A DNA stretch of 64,000 nt from Rossellomorea aquimaris (GCF_003315075.1 NZ_QNRJ01000008.1:98101-162100); one strand, 5' to 3'; numbered from the stretch's first letter, positions 45,146-54,459 are shown. The notes: generated by a model not told the origin, from the sequence alone. A program made the numbers and translations.

Positions 45146-46610
45146 ATCTCTTTTCAATAAATGGCCCGTAGTCTCTTCTCTTATGTTGAACGGCGACCCA
45201 TTTAACCGTTGTGAATTCTTCAAGACCCCATTCGCCATTGAAACGGCCCAGTCCGGAATCCTTTTCTCCCCCGAATGGCATATGCGGCTCATCATTCACA
45301 GGTTCATCATTAATATGAATCATCCCGGTCTTTACTTGGTGAGCCAAATTCGTCGCTCTCTCTATGGAGGAAGAGTGTACCGCTCCACTTAGGCCATATG
45401 GATGTTCATTGGCCAAGCGGATCGCCTCATCGTCATCTTCAAACGAGATGATGGCTGCTACAGGTCCGAAGATTTCATTTTTTGCAATCGGCATTGAGTT
45501 GGTCACATGAGTCATTACTGTGGGATACAATAAGTTCTCATCAGCGTTGCCTCCTAATACCACTTCCGCTCCTTGTTCCTTGCTGCTTTCAATATCCTTC
45601 AATATGCGGTCTACTTGATTTTGATCAATTAATGGCCCGATTTGGGTCGTTTTATCTGAAGGATCTCCTGTATTTAGTTCTTTGACACGAGATACAAAAG
45701 TCTTCACAAATTTATCGTACATCCCTTTATGAACCATGATCCGATTTATGGACATACAAATTTGTCCTTGATGATAAAATTTTCCGAATAGGGCTGATTC
45801 AACTGCCTGATCGAGATCTGCATCATCAAGAACGATAAAGACGTTGTTTCCACCTAACTCAAGAGCAGTCTTCTTCAGGTTCTTTCCTGCGAGCGCTCCT
45901 ATTCCACGTCCCACTTCAGTCGAACCGGTAAAGGAAATCAGTCTGGGAATCGGGTGAGCAACGATATCATCACCAATTTCTGATCCCTTTCCAACGACTA
46001 CATTTAACAACCCCTTCGGCAGCCCGGCTTCCTCAAAGATACTTGCAAATAATAAACCGCCTGTCACAGGGGTGTGAGTAGCCGGTTTAACAACAACACC
46101 GTTTCCTGTTGCTAAAGCCGTTGCAATTGAGCGAACTGCTAAATGGAAGGGGAAGTTCCAAGGGCTGATTACTCCCACAACTCCAAGCGGTTCTCTGTAG
46201 ACACGGTTTTCTTTCCCGGGTACTTGAGAAGGTAGTATTTTCCCTTCCATTCTGTAAGGGTAGGTAGCCGCTTCCTTCATACTATTTATGGAGACCTTCA
46301 CTTCGCCTGCCGCTTTCATGTATGTGCTGCCAGACTCTTTAATAAGCCAATCAATGATGAATTCCTGATTGTTTTCGACGATTTCAACGGCTTTTTCCAT
46401 CACTTCTCTTTTTACTTGAGGAAGTTCCTTCGCCCAGCTTTCTTGAGCTTTTTGTGCTGATTTATAAGCGGTGTCGAGATCCTCTTTATTGGCAGCTTTA
46501 ATGGAACCAAGCTCAATATTATTGAATGGGTTTTTATTGAGAATCACATTCTCACTGCTTCCTTTTACCCATTCTCCATTAATAAACAGTTTATCAAATT
46601 GTGTATTCAT
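45144..46610 (-). CDS. Aldehyde dehydrogenase, NAD(P)-dependent
   Basis: 488 aa ALDH superfamily enzyme that oxidises aldehydes to acids. The SFTGSTEVGRGIG cofactor loop is near residue 228, the catalytic glutamate in LELGGNNVFIVLDDADL near 250, and the catalytic cysteine in QGQICMSINR near 284. It lies 18 nt after the SDR gene in the same direction. Together with the SDR it may detoxify alcohols or aldehydes under stress. Substrate unknown. Confidence 0.92.
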   Translation of the reverse strand: MNTQFDKLFINGEWVKGSSENVILNKNPFNNIELGSIKAANKEDLDTAYKSAQKAQESWAKELPQVKREVMEKAVEIVENNQEFIIDWLIKESGSTYMKAAGEVKVSINSMKEAATYPYRMEGKILPSQVPGKENRVYREPLGVVGVISPWNFPFHLAVRSIATALATGNGVVVKPATHTPVTGGLLFASIFEEAGLPKGLLNVVVGKGSEIGDDIVAHPIPRLISFTGSTEVGRGIGALAGKNLKKTALELGGNNVFIVLDDADLDQAVESALFGKFYHQGQICMSINRIMVHKGMYDKFVKTFVSRVKELNTGDPSDKTTQIGPLIDQNQVDRILKDIESSKEQGAEVVLGGNADENLLYPTVMTHVTNSMPIAKNEIFGPVAAIISFEDDDEAIRLANEHPYGLSGAVHSSSIERATNLAHQVKTGMIHINDEPVNDEPHMPFGGEKDSGLGRFNGEWGLEEFTTVKWVAVQHKRRDYGPFIEKR

Positions 46611-46628
46611 GATTAGTCCTCCTTATGT

Positions 46629-47372
46629 TTACATGTCTTGTTGGGTAGGGCGTACGATGATTTCATTTACATCGACATGGTCTGGCTGCTCGACGGCGTA
46701 AGAAATCGACTTCGCAATATTTTCACTGTCGAGTGGCTTCATGTCACGACCCTTAAACGCTGCTAATATATCTTCGTCCGTAATCGTTTCTGTCAGTTCG
46801 GTTGCAACTGCACCAGGACAGATGATCGTTGTGCGAATGTTGTGAGAAGCGTTCATTTCCTGTCTTAAGCCTTCTGTAATCGCACGAACGGCATATTTCG
46901 TCCCGCTATATACGGAGCTTCCGGGCATGACTTTATGACCGGCTACAGAAGAGATATTGATAATATGGCCTGACTTTTGTTCTTCCATATACGGCAGGAC
47001 AGCGGAGATTCCATAAAGTACTCCTTTAATATTCACATCAATCATTTGATCCCATTCTTTAATTTTTCTTTTATTTATTAATGAAAGGGGCATGAGTCCT
47101 GCATTATTGACTAAAATATCAATATGACCGGCCAGTTCTACCGTCTTTTTAGCCAGTTGTTCCATTTCTCCTGCGTTCGTCACATCTGTTACATGGTAAA
47201 AAGCCGTTCCGCCCATTTGTTCAATCTCATTCTTCAATTCTTGTAATTGTTCTTCACGTCTTGCCGCAAGCATCACGGTTATATCCTTTGAGGCTAATTC
47301 TTTCGCGGTCGCTTGTCCGATACCACTGCTTGCTCCTGTAATAATGGCAACTTTCTTCTTAACATTCTTCAT
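46629..47372 (-). CDS. Short-chain dehydrogenase/reductase
   Basis: 247-residue classical [15 protein letters not shown] at residue 13 (cofactor), NNAGLMPLS near 88, and the catalytic YSGTKYAV near 155. GAGGAGG lies before the ATG. It is first gene of a two-gene transcript with the aldehyde dehydrogenase, preceded by sigma-B-like and palindromic elements. Substrate unknown. Confidence 0.92.
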   Translation of the reverse strand: MKNVKKKVAIITGASSGIGQATAKELASKDITVMLAARREEQLQELKNEIEQMGGTAFYHVTDVTNAGEMEQLAKKTVELAGHIDILVNNAGLMPLSLINKRKIKEWDQMIDVNIKGVLYGISAVLPYMEEQKSGHIINISSVAGHKVMPGSSVYSGTKYAVRAITEGLRQEMNASHNIRTTIICPGAVATELTETITDEDILAAFKGRDMKPLDSENIAKSISYAVEQPDHVDVNEIIVRPTQQDM

Positions 47373-47406
47373 TTTATTTCGTCCTCCTCATTATTCAGTA
47401 TCACTA

Positions 47407-47419
47407 TATTGTATACACT
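47407..47419. promoter_or_regulatory. TGTATACA palindromic element before the SDR gene
   Basis: AGTGTATACAATA on the minus strand, 35 bp before the start codon. The identical 13-mer stands 33 bp before the osmC-like gene at 48394-48406. A MarR- or GntR-type operator is possible. Confidence 0.5.
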
Positions 47420-47438
47420 CTGGAGAAAGTGCTTAAAC
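47413..47438 (-). promoter_or_regulatory. Sigma-B promoter candidate for SDR-ALDH
   Basis: GTTTAA (47433-47438), 14 nt, GTGTAT (47413-47418) on the minus strand; consensus GTTTAA-N12/15-GGGWAW, one mismatch. Confidence 0.6.
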
Positions 47439-47486
47439 AAGAAGGAGAGAGTTGGAGGTTCCATTACCAATAATATGAAAATATAT

Positions 47487-47511
47487 GTTTAACTCTCCCA
47501 ATGGTGGGAAT
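47487..47511 (+). promoter_or_regulatory. Sigma-B promoter before the DUF3243 gene
   Basis: GTTTAA, 13 nt, GGGAAT: a full match to the sigma-B consensus. The gene starts 34 bp downstream. Confidence 0.75.
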
Positions 47512-47545
47512 ATACATACTAGATTGAATGAGAGGAGAGATTTAA

Positions 47546-47875
47546 ATGGCAAATCATTCTACAGAAGAAAAAATGGAGTCAAAGGTGGATAAAACGTTAG
47601 ATAATATGTCCCAGGACAAAAAAGAGGATATATTATCAAACTTTGATCATTTCAAACAATACTTAGGTAATAAAGTTTCCTTGGCGGATAAGTTAGGGAT
47701 GAATGAAGAGCAGCAGGCAAAGGCAGGCCAGAAGGTGGGAGACTATCTTGCGGCACATGAGGAGCCGAAGAATAGAGAAGAAAAGTTATTACATGAATTA
47801 TGGAAAGCAGGTAACAAGGAAGAGCAGCATATGCTTGCCCATATGTTAGTGAAGCTTGTTCACGCTGAATCATAA
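47546..47875 (+). CDS. DUF3243 protein (YmfJ-like)
   Basis: 109-residue, mostly alpha-helical protein with SNFDHFKQYLGNKVSLADKLG near residue 31 (up to 20 residues), a pattern I recognise from the DUF3243/YmfJ family. GAGGAGAG precedes the ATG. A sigma-B promoter match and stress-type neighbours suggest a general-stress role; the molecular function is unknown. Confidence 0.82.
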   Translation: MANHSTEEKMESKVDKTLDNMSQDKKEDILSNFDHFKQYLGNKVSLADKLGMNEEQQAKAGQKVGDYLAAHEEPKNREEKLLHELWKAGNKEEQHMLAHMLVKLVHAES

Positions 47876-47880
47876 AAAGT

Positions 47881-47920
47881 TCGGGCATCTGAATGGATGC
47901 CCTTTGCTTATGCTTTTTTA
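47881..47920. terminator. Terminator between DUF3243 and osmC-like genes
   Basis: GGGCATC and GATGCCC form a 7-bp stem with a T-rich tail. Confidence 0.65.
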
Positions 47921-48361
47921 CATATGTATTTCAGGGTCTACCTTTACTGTCACATTCCCTTTGATGGCACGGGTGATCATGCAAGACTGTTCCGCTTTCA
48001 ACAACAATTTCTTCGTAAGGGTTATGTCTTTTTCAGTAGTGGAGGGAGCTAATGTCAGCACAGGGCGGTGGATGATTTCTTTGTATGTGATGATTCCTTT
48101 TTGGACTTCCACAATTCCTTCGGATGTCATCGATAAGTCCGTTTTCTCAATATGACTTCGTTCAAGCATCGCGGCCAGGGTGATGATGTAACACGTAGCT
48201 GCTGCTCCAAGAAGCATTTCATCAGGGTTTGTTCCTATTCCAGGTCCGTCCATTTCAGTGGGGATAGATATTTTCGTGTGAAAATTTTCCGAGCTCAAGG
48301 TACCTGTATCATTTCGCAGCCCCGGCCAATCAGTAGATATATGAAAAGAGTGTATTGCCAT
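47918..48361 (-). CDS. OsmC-family peroxidase-like protein
   Basis: 147-residue OsmC/Ohr-type protein that uses reactive cysteines to reduce peroxides. DEMLLGAAATCYIITLAAML near residue 52 holds one active-site-type cysteine and AEQSCMITRAIKGN near 123 the other. ATG 48361 (MAIHSF) is preferred because AGGAGG lies about 9 nt upstream. The 13-bp palindromic element precedes it. Confidence 0.9.
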   Translation of the reverse strand: MAIHSFHISTDWPGLRNDTGTLSSENFHTKISIPTEMDGPGIGTNPDEMLLGAAATCYIITLAAMLERSHIEKTDLSMTSEGIVEVQKGIITYKEIIHRPVLTLAPSTTEKDITLTKKLLLKAEQSCMITRAIKGNVTVKVDPEIHM

Positions 48362-48393
48362 ATGATTAAACCTCCTAATAAGCATGGTAAGGT

Positions 48394-48406
48394 TATTGTA
48401 TACACT
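48394..48406. promoter_or_regulatory. TGTATACA palindromic element before osmC
   Basis: Second copy of AGTGTATACAATA (minus strand), 33 bp before the start codon. Confidence 0.5.
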
Positions 48407-48427
48407 TTTTTATGTGATGGCAAAGAA

Positions 48428-48455
48428 AAAAGACCCTACAGAGTAGAGTCTTTTG
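48428..48455 (-). terminator. Terminator of csp copy 2
   Basis: AAGACTCTAC, TCT, GTAGGGTCTT on the minus strand, then T residues. Confidence 0.75.
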
Positions 48456-48467
48456 AATTAGCATGAA

Positions 48468-48668
48468 TTATGCTTTAGTAACGTTAGCAGCTTGGTCGCC
48501 ACGGTTTCCTTGAACGATTTCGAAAGAAACTTTTTGACCTTCTTCTAAAGTTTTAAATCCTTCGCCTTGAATAGCTGAGAAGTGTACGAACACGTCGTCT
48601 CCACCTTCGCGCTCGATGAATCCGAAACCTTTTTCTGCGTTAAACCATTTAACTGTACCTTCTAACAT
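48468..48668 (-). CDS. Cold-shock protein, CspA family (second copy)
   Basis: 66-residue CspA-type OB-fold RNA chaperone with GFGFIEREG and DVFVHFSAI nucleic-acid-binding motifs. The start at 48668 (MLEGTVKW) has AGGAGGTAACATT upstream. It is close to the csp at 32962 in sequence and in its leader. The genes are 15 kb apart and on opposite strands. Confidence 0.97.
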   Translation of the reverse strand: MLEGTVKWFNAEKGFGFIEREGGDDVFVHFSAIQGEGFKTLEEGQKVSFEIVQGNRGDQAANVTKA

Positions 48669-48692
48669 AATGTTACCTCCTCGTGTGTTCTC

Positions 48693-48717
48693 CACACAAT
48701 TGTATTACTATTCTTGC
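48693..48717 (-). promoter_or_regulatory. csp leader/promoter element, copy 2
   Basis: On the minus strand GCAAGAATAGTAATACA then ATTGTGTG, 24 nt before the ATG. A TTGAAG stands 18 nt before the TAATAC of this element, so part of it may be the promoter. One base differs in length from copy 1. Confidence 0.6.
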
Positions 48718-48915
48718 TCACGTAACTTCAAGGCGAAAAGCTTTAAAAACTTTGTCCATCCTTCCATACCGAACAAAAATAATTCTCTTACATAATATCA
48801 GGTAACCATTTAAAAGGCAACCCTTATAAAACAAGGAATTGGAAAATAGGCAGAAAAATGTGTGAATTTCACTTTAACTATATGAGCCCTTAAAAAACCA
48901 CATAATGCAAAGGAT

Positions 48916-49755
48916 TTAGAGGTTCGTCCGGACATTCCACAGTTCAGGGAAGAAACGATGATCCAGAACCTTTTTTAGATAGCCTACACCGCTTGAACCG
49001 CCCGTCCCCATTTTATGACCGATGATCCGTTCCACGGTTTTCATATGTCTGAAGCGCCATTGCTGAAGCCAATCCTCAATATCGATCAATTTTTCGGCTA
49101 ATTCGTATAAATCCCAATACTTATCCGGATGCTTATAGACTTCTGTCCATGCATCCAATACAGTCTGGTCTTCCATGTAAGCCTTCTTATAATCCCGACG
49201 AAGTACATCTTCATGAATGGGTAACCCTGCTTTTGATAAGGCAAGGATGGAAACATCATATAGGGAAGGGGCCTCGAACGCCTCTTTAAGCTGAACTGAT
49301 AACTCAGGATCCTTCTTGTAAATCTCCAATACATGTTTCGTTTTGTAACCAAGGGCAAATTCGATCATTCTATATTGGTAGGATTGAAATCCCGAGGCTT
49401 GCCCAAGGCTGTCCCTGAATTGAACATATTCTGAAGGCGTAAGCGTGGACAGCACATCCCAGGCATGAATAATTTGTGATTGAATCTTTGAAACACGTGC
49501 CAACATTTTAAATGCAGGAGAAAGTTCCCCTTTTTGGATGGAGGTGATACTAGCTTTGATTTCATGCAGAATCAATTTCATCCATAATTCGCTTACTTGA
49601 TGAATGATAATGAATAACATTTCATCATGGTGACCGGATAAACGTTTCTGACTGTCAAGTAGTGTATCCAGGCCAAGATATTCACCATAGGTCATTTTAT
49701 TAATAAAGTCTGTGTATACATCTTCATTCCCCATTGTTTCCTTGTTGTTTACCAT
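48916..49755 (-). CDS. kynA: Tryptophan 2,3-dioxygenase
   Basis: Haem enzyme opening the indole ring of tryptophan to N-formylkynurenine. Landmarks are [13 protein letters not shown] near residue 20, [20 protein letters not shown] near 42 with the haem-region His, [16 protein letters not shown] near 127, and [13 protein letters not shown] near the end. ATG 49755 is chosen because AGGGAG lies 7 nt upstream; the extended N-terminus has no such site. 279 aa is typical of bacterial TDO. No kynurenine genes adjoin it. Confidence 0.95.
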   Translation of the reverse strand: MVNNKETMGNEDVYTDFINKMTYGEYLGLDTLLDSQKRLSGHHDEMLFIIIHQVSELWMKLILHEIKASITSIQKGELSPAFKMLARVSKIQSQIIHAWDVLSTLTPSEYVQFRDSLGQASGFQSYQYRMIEFALGYKTKHVLEIYKKDPELSVQLKEAFEAPSLYDVSILALSKAGLPIHEDVLRRDYKKAYMEDQTVLDAWTEVYKHPDKYWDLYELAEKLIDIEDWLQQWRFRHMKTVERIIGHKMGTGGSSGVGYLKKVLDHRFFPELWNVRTNL

Positions 49756-49954
49756 ATCGAATCTCCCTTTCCTTTCGTCTGCTTCATACAGTGATGCAAG
49801 AAAATTTTCTTTCACTTATTGATTTCTTGAATGAGAGGGAGAAATCCTTTATTAGTTTCGTGAATGTTTCTTGTTGTTTTTGAATTTTTATTTCTATTCT
49901 AGAAAATCATGTTAATATTAGAACAATTCAGAATGCATGTGAGGTGGGAGTGAC

Positions 49955-50542
49955 GTGGAAGAGGTTTATCTTTTTTCTCATATATATTTACGCAGGTTAA
50001 AGAAAGAAGATTGGAAGGATGTTCATCTCTATGCGTCTCAAGAAAATGTGTCTCAGTTTCAGCCATGGGGTCCGAATTCAGAGATGGACACATTAGCGTA
50101 TGTAGAAGAAGTGTTGAAAGCTGAAAAGATGGTTCCGCAAACAAGGTATGTACAAGCTCTGGTAGATGAGAATACCGATCGAGTGATTGGGGCAGGTGAA
50201 ATCATCATTAAAAGCTTCGTTCATCAATCCGGTGAAATTGGGTATATACTGCATCCTGATTACTGGGGGAAGGGAATCGGAACTCTCCTTGGAAGTGCGT
50301 TAGTGGAGAGAGGGTTTTCTGAGTTGAATTTGCATAAGATCTCGGCGACATGTGACCCTCAAAATATTTCCTCTCAGAAAGTGTTAACCAAAATCGGTAT
50401 GACGTTGGAAGGAAGAATCCGTCATGACTTGAAAATGAAAAATGGATGGAGAGACTCTCTGCTTTTTGGTTTATTAGAGGATGAGTGGACTAAAGGGGGG
50501 AAGAATGAGTCGCGGATAGGGGGCTATCCCGGATACTCTTAG
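49955..50542 (+). CDS. GNAT acetyltransferase (RimJ/RimL type)
   Basis: 195-residue GNAT enzyme. The CoA site is ILHPDYWGKGIGTLLGSAL near residue 88 and the following CDPQNISSQKVLTKIGMTLEG is the usual RimJ pattern. It starts with GTG 49955 behind GAGGTGGGAG. The acetylated substrate is not known. Confidence 0.88.
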   Translation: MEEVYLFSHIYLRRLKKEDWKDVHLYASQENVSQFQPWGPNSEMDTLAYVEEVLKAEKMVPQTRYVQALVDENTDRVIGAGEIIIKSFVHQSGEIGYILHPDYWGKGIGTLLGSALVERGFSELNLHKISATCDPQNISSQKVLTKIGMTLEGRIRHDLKMKNGWRDSLLFGLLEDEWTKGGKNESRIGGYPGYS

Positions 50543-50680
50543 TATATTTGCACGCTTACTTTATATAGACAGGGGAAATGAAGAGAGGACAAATGATAAT
50601 GCAAAGCTGTTCAAAAATGATTGAATTATGCATGAAAGGGGAAAATAAGAATATCTTTTCCTATTTAGGGGTTAAAAACC

Positions 50681-51493
50681 ATGAATATCTTACATCATTC
50701 AAAGAATGTGACAGTTCGATTTTTTAAAGAACGTTTTTTCGATCATTCTGCACAGTTGGCATATTATTTGTTGTTATCGATCTTTCCGTTTTTAATTTTT
50801 GTTTTTTCGTTGATTAGTTATCTGCCCATTTCGGAAACCAATGTATTGCTTCTGATTAAGCCTTTTGCACCTGATAAATCGTACGCCATCATTCAAAATA
50901 ATATAGATCGTATTTTGTATGACCAACGGGGAGATGTGTTATCCATTTCCATCTTCTTTACCTTTTGGCTTTCTTCTATGGCTGTCCAATCCATGGTGAG
51001 ATCATTGAATAAAGCGTATAAAATTGAGAGGAAGAAACCCTTTCTGGTTGCGTTACTGTATGATCTGTTACTGACAGTCGGATTTATGTTCCTTATTTCA
51101 TTTTCACTCATTGTACCGGTGGTTGAGGAATATATCCGTCATGCACGTTTCACCGAGGGGAAGATTAACGGAGAATGGAGTCAAGCTTGGGTGATAGGGA
51201 AATGGGGATTAAGTTCCATTTTTATGTTCATACTCTTCCTTTTTCTTTATATGGTGGTTCCAAGTAAACGAATTTCGTTCCTTCATGTCATTCCCGGTGC
51301 ACTGGTCGCTACCTTTGGATGGCAAGGGGTTTCATGGTTATACGGAACCTATGTTAAATTGAATGACTACTCCCAGTTTTATGGGCAGCTGGGCAGCGTC
51401 ATTACCCTGGTTGTATGGTTTTACATATCCTCCACGATTTTATTGATTGGTGGATTATTGAATGGCAGTGTAGCTGAGAAGAATGTGAAATAA
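50681..51493 (+). CDS. YihY/BrkB family membrane protein
   Basis: 270-residue protein with six hydrophobic segments; the family pattern is LAYYLLLSIFPFLIF near residue 27, FFTFWLSSMAVQSMVRSLNKAYKI near 88, and SQFYGQLGSVITLVVWFYISS near 235 (20 residues at a time). Once called ribonuclease BN; it is a membrane protein of unclear function. It is followed by a terminator. Confidence 0.92.
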   Translation: MNILHHSKNVTVRFFKERFFDHSAQLAYYLLLSIFPFLIFVFSLISYLPISETNVLLLIKPFAPDKSYAIIQNNIDRILYDQRGDVLSISIFFTFWLSSMAVQSMVRSLNKAYKIERKKPFLVALLYDLLLTVGFMFLISFSLIVPVVEEYIRHARFTEGKINGEWSQAWVIGKWGLSSIFMFILFLFLYMVVPSKRISFLHVIPGALVATFGWQGVSWLYGTYVKLNDYSQFYGQLGSVITLVVWFYISSTILLIGGLLNGSVAEKNVK

Positions 51494-51530
51494 GAAAACC
51501 GCTTGGCTTAATTGCCAGCGGTTTTCTTAT
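51492..51530. terminator. Bidirectional terminator after BrkB
   Basis: AGAAAACCGCTTGGC pairs with GCCAGCGGTTTTCT, between convergent genes. Confidence 0.85.
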
Positions 51531-51533
51531 TCT

Positions 51534-52925
51534 TTACGTATGGTTTTCTTCCCTCATCATTAAGACAAGTTTTTTCGAAATGGAGAGTAAGACGAAGCCG
51601 AGAATAATGGCGGTTGCACCGATGACAGCGAAAATTTCTAAATATCCCAGTGTGGCTGTCAGGGAAGCCAATTGTCCGGCAAGAAGACTCGCCACACCTA
51701 TGGCAGCCATCCAAACCCCCATAAGCAAGGATGCGATTTTAACAGGTGCTACTTTACTGACCAGAGACAAACCAACGGGAGATAAAAACAGTTCCCCAAG
51801 GGTGTGCAGAAGGTAAGTAAAGACGATAAACAACAAGTTTGCCTTTACGGTGATGTTCTGTTCATCCGAACCTGTTTGCATGACTGCGGGAATGAGGATC
51901 ATAAATCCGAGTCCGAGGAGAATCATTCCGATTCCCATTTTTGTCGTCATGTTCAGATCGCCTCGATTGGATCTTGAAAGCTTTAACCAGACACTTGAAA
52001 GAATCGGTGCCAGGATCACAATAAACAAGGGGTTAACGGATTGGAACCAGGCAACAGGTATGGTGTAGCCGAATACTTCACGATCGATGAAGTTTTTCGT
52101 ATACAAAGTGAAAGAACTTCCTGCCTGTTCAAAGCCAGCCCAGAAGAAAACGACAAAGCAGGCGAGGATAAGGATGGCTGTTGTCCGCTGCTTCTCTTTC
52201 TTTGTCAAAGGAACATTCTGGTTTTCATTCGCTTCTTCAGCTAATGCCTTATTGGGCTTTAGTCCAACGTTTCCGAGATACTTATTATTTAATGTACTAA
52301 AGATGATCTGTCCCGTAACCATTCCGATGGAGGATGCAAGGAAAGCCCATTTAAATCCATAGTGCATCGTACCATCCGCAAGCGTCTTGAGAAATAAATC
52401 CTCTGCGAGAAACCCTGCAATAAGCGGTGCGAATAATGCTCCCAGGTTAATTCCCATATAAAAAATCGTAAAGGCTGCATCCTTTCGTTTATCATGTCGT
52501 GGATAGAGCTCACCAACCAGGGTTGAGATATTCGGTTTGAAGAATCCATTTCCGATCACCAGTAGGGCTAACCCAGCATACAGGCCAGTTTGGGAGTGGG
52601 TAAGGAAGATTAAAAAATCTCCACATGCCATTGTGATGCCCCCGATGGTGATGGCCTTTCTTAACCCAATATAGCGGTCCGTAAGCCACCCTCCAAATAT
52701 GGGAGTGAAATATACACTTCCTGTATAAATTCCGTAGATGGATAAAGCCTTGGCAGGGTCCACACCCAATCCCCCACTAACAAACGCAGTGGTTAAATAA
52801 AGGACGAGAAGAGCCCTCATTCCATAGTAACTATACCGTTCCCATAATTCCGTGAAGAATAAGAGATATAATCCTTTCGGATGTTTCTTTCCTTGAGGTA
52901 AACTGTCCAGTGTAGATGAGTTCAC
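51534..52925 (-). CDS. dtpT: POT-family di-/tripeptide transporter
   Basis: 463-residue proton-coupled oligopeptide transporter. PTR2 signature regions: FFTELWERYSYYGMRALLVL near residue 24 and AFTIFYMGINLGALFAPLIAG near 152 (at most 20 shown per motif). About 14 hydrophobic segments. It starts with GTG behind AGGAG. Imports peptides as nitrogen source. Confidence 0.93.
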   Translation of the reverse strand: MNSSTLDSLPQGKKHPKGLYLLFFTELWERYSYYGMRALLVLYLTTAFVSGGLGVDPAKALSIYGIYTGSVYFTPIFGGWLTDRYIGLRKAITIGGITMACGDFLIFLTHSQTGLYAGLALLVIGNGFFKPNISTLVGELYPRHDKRKDAAFTIFYMGINLGALFAPLIAGFLAEDLFLKTLADGTMHYGFKWAFLASSIGMVTGQIIFSTLNNKYLGNVGLKPNKALAEEANENQNVPLTKKEKQRTTAILILACFVVFFWAGFEQAGSSFTLYTKNFIDREVFGYTIPVAWFQSVNPLFIVILAPILSSVWLKLSRSNRGDLNMTTKMGIGMILLGLGFMILIPAVMQTGSDEQNITVKANLLFIVFTYLLHTLGELFLSPVGLSLVSKVAPVKIASLLMGVWMAAIGVASLLAGQLASLTATLGYLEIFAVIGATAIILGFVLLSISKKLVLMMREENHT

Positions 52926-53051
52926 TATATCACTCCTGTTTTTTTGATGTTTTTTTAATGCTTGATTAGGGGAACAGTAACCTTCCTACAAATCCATTCA
53001 TAGTATCCCCGTTCCTTACATAGGCATGTACAAAAAGGGATGGTGGAAAAT

Positions 53052-53294
53052 ATGGGATTTAACGGTTGTTTATATTGTGGTCACCCAAGTTTAACGGAAA
53101 GCGAATTAACTTTTAGAGAAGAATATGGTGATGGGCTTACGATTTTGCCCCATGGACAAAAGGTTGGAGGGAATATTGGCTTTTACTGCTGTGAGAACTG
53201 TGGCTATCTTCATCCGTTTCAAAAAGAGAAAAGAAAGAAATATGAAAGAGAAGCGATTAAAAGATCAGAGCGTATTAGATGGAATATTCGGTGA
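53052..53294 (+). CDS. Small double-CxxC zinc-ribbon-like protein
   Basis: 80 residues with GCLYCGHPS near residue 4 and YCCENCGYLHPF near 44, forming a likely four-cysteine zinc site, then a basic tail. ATG 53052 (MGFNGCLYCG) is preferred to the ATG at 53040. No matching family name is recalled. It lies between the peptide transporter and an M42 peptidase gene. Confidence 0.65.
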   Translation: MGFNGCLYCGHPSLTESELTFREEYGDGLTILPHGQKVGGNIGFYCCENCGYLHPFQKEKRKKYEREAIKRSERIRWNIR

Positions 53295-53351
53295 ACAACA
53301 GTTGTAGTAAGCTTCCAATTGACGGTATAATACGATAAGGGAGGGAGTCAA

Positions 53352-54407
53352 ATGAATACATATCCAGATACAAAGAAAACACTTCAAATCATTAAGGAGC
53401 TTGTCGAAATTCCAAGTCCTTCAGGAAACACGAATAAGATTATGAGTTTTGTTGAGGAATATCTATCAGACCTAAATGTAGAAATGAAAAGAAACCGAAA
53501 AGGTGCACTTATCATTACAATTCCTGGAGAAGACACAGGAAGACATCGTATGCTGACTGCCCATGTGGATGCACTTGGCGCCATGGTCAAGGAAATCAAG
53601 AGCGATGGACGTTTGCGTTTATCCATGATAGGTGGATTCAGGTGGAATGCAGTAGAAGGGGAGTATTGTCAGATTGAAACCTCTTCAGGCACCACCTACA
53701 GTGGTACCATCCTTATGCATCAAACATCCGTCCATGTATATAAAAATGCAGGTGAAGCGAAAAGGGATGAAACCAATATAGAAGTCCGCATTGATGAAAA
53801 AGTCCGAAATGCAAAGGAAGTAAGGGACCTTGGCATTGAGGTCGGTGACTTTGTTTCTTTTGATCCCCGTGCTGAAATAACGGAAAGCGGGTTTATTAAA
53901 TCTCGCCATTTAGATGATAAGGCAAGTGTAGGTATGCTTCTTTGCTTGATTCGCCAAATCAAATCAGAAGGAATCACTCTTCCTTATACGACCCACTTCT
54001 TAATATCCAATAATGAAGAAATCGGATATGGAGGGAATTCAAATATTCCAGACGAAACCATAGAATACCTGGCTGTGGATATGGGAGCAATCGGTGATGG
54101 ACAATCAACGGATGAATACACCGTTTCTATTTGTGCAAAGGATTCGAGTGGACCTTATCATTACGAATTACGTAAACACTTAGTCTCATTAGCGGAAGAA
54201 AACGGAATCGAATATAAAGTCGATATTTATCCGTTTTATGGATCTGATGCATCAGCTGCAATCCGGGCAGGATTTGATATCGTTCATGGATTGATAGGGG
54301 CAGGTATCGATGCTTCTCATGCATATGAACGAACGCATGAATCTTCCATCCTCAATACAGAAAAATTACTTTGGCACTATGTGCGATCAAAGATGGTTGT
54401 AGAGTAA
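53352..54407 (+). CDS. M42-family aminopeptidase
   Basis: Metallo-aminopeptidase or deblocking peptidase of the M42 (TET) family. Metal-binding residues are in LTAHVDALGAMV near residue 73, RHLDDKASVG near 187, NNEEIGYGG near 225 (catalytic Glu), and VDMGAIG near 242. 351 aa is normal. GAGGGAG precedes the ATG. It likely finishes degradation of peptides. Confidence 0.93.
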   Translation: MNTYPDTKKTLQIIKELVEIPSPSGNTNKIMSFVEEYLSDLNVEMKRNRKGALIITIPGEDTGRHRMLTAHVDALGAMVKEIKSDGRLRLSMIGGFRWNAVEGEYCQIETSSGTTYSGTILMHQTSVHVYKNAGEAKRDETNIEVRIDEKVRNAKEVRDLGIEVGDFVSFDPRAEITESGFIKSRHLDDKASVGMLLCLIRQIKSEGITLPYTTHFLISNNEEIGYGGNSNIPDETIEYLAVDMGAIGDGQSTDEYTVSICAKDSSGPYHYELRKHLVSLAEENGIEYKVDIYPFYGSDASAAIRAGFDIVHGLIGAGIDASHAYERTHESSILNTEKLLWHYVRSKMVVE

Positions 54408-54414
54408 ATGTGAA

Positions 54415-54459
54415 GTCTTTGATCACCCTTACTATGGGGGTGATCAAAGTCTTTTTTGT
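54415..54459 (+). terminator. Terminator of the M42 gene
   Basis: CTTTGATCACCC and GGGTGATCAAAG form a 12-bp stem, then T-rich tail. Confidence 0.85.

Noticed and set aside
50594..50728. 44-codon frame overlapping the start of the BrkB gene
   Set aside because: It overlaps the BrkB start in another frame and has no clear ribosome-binding site or similarity.
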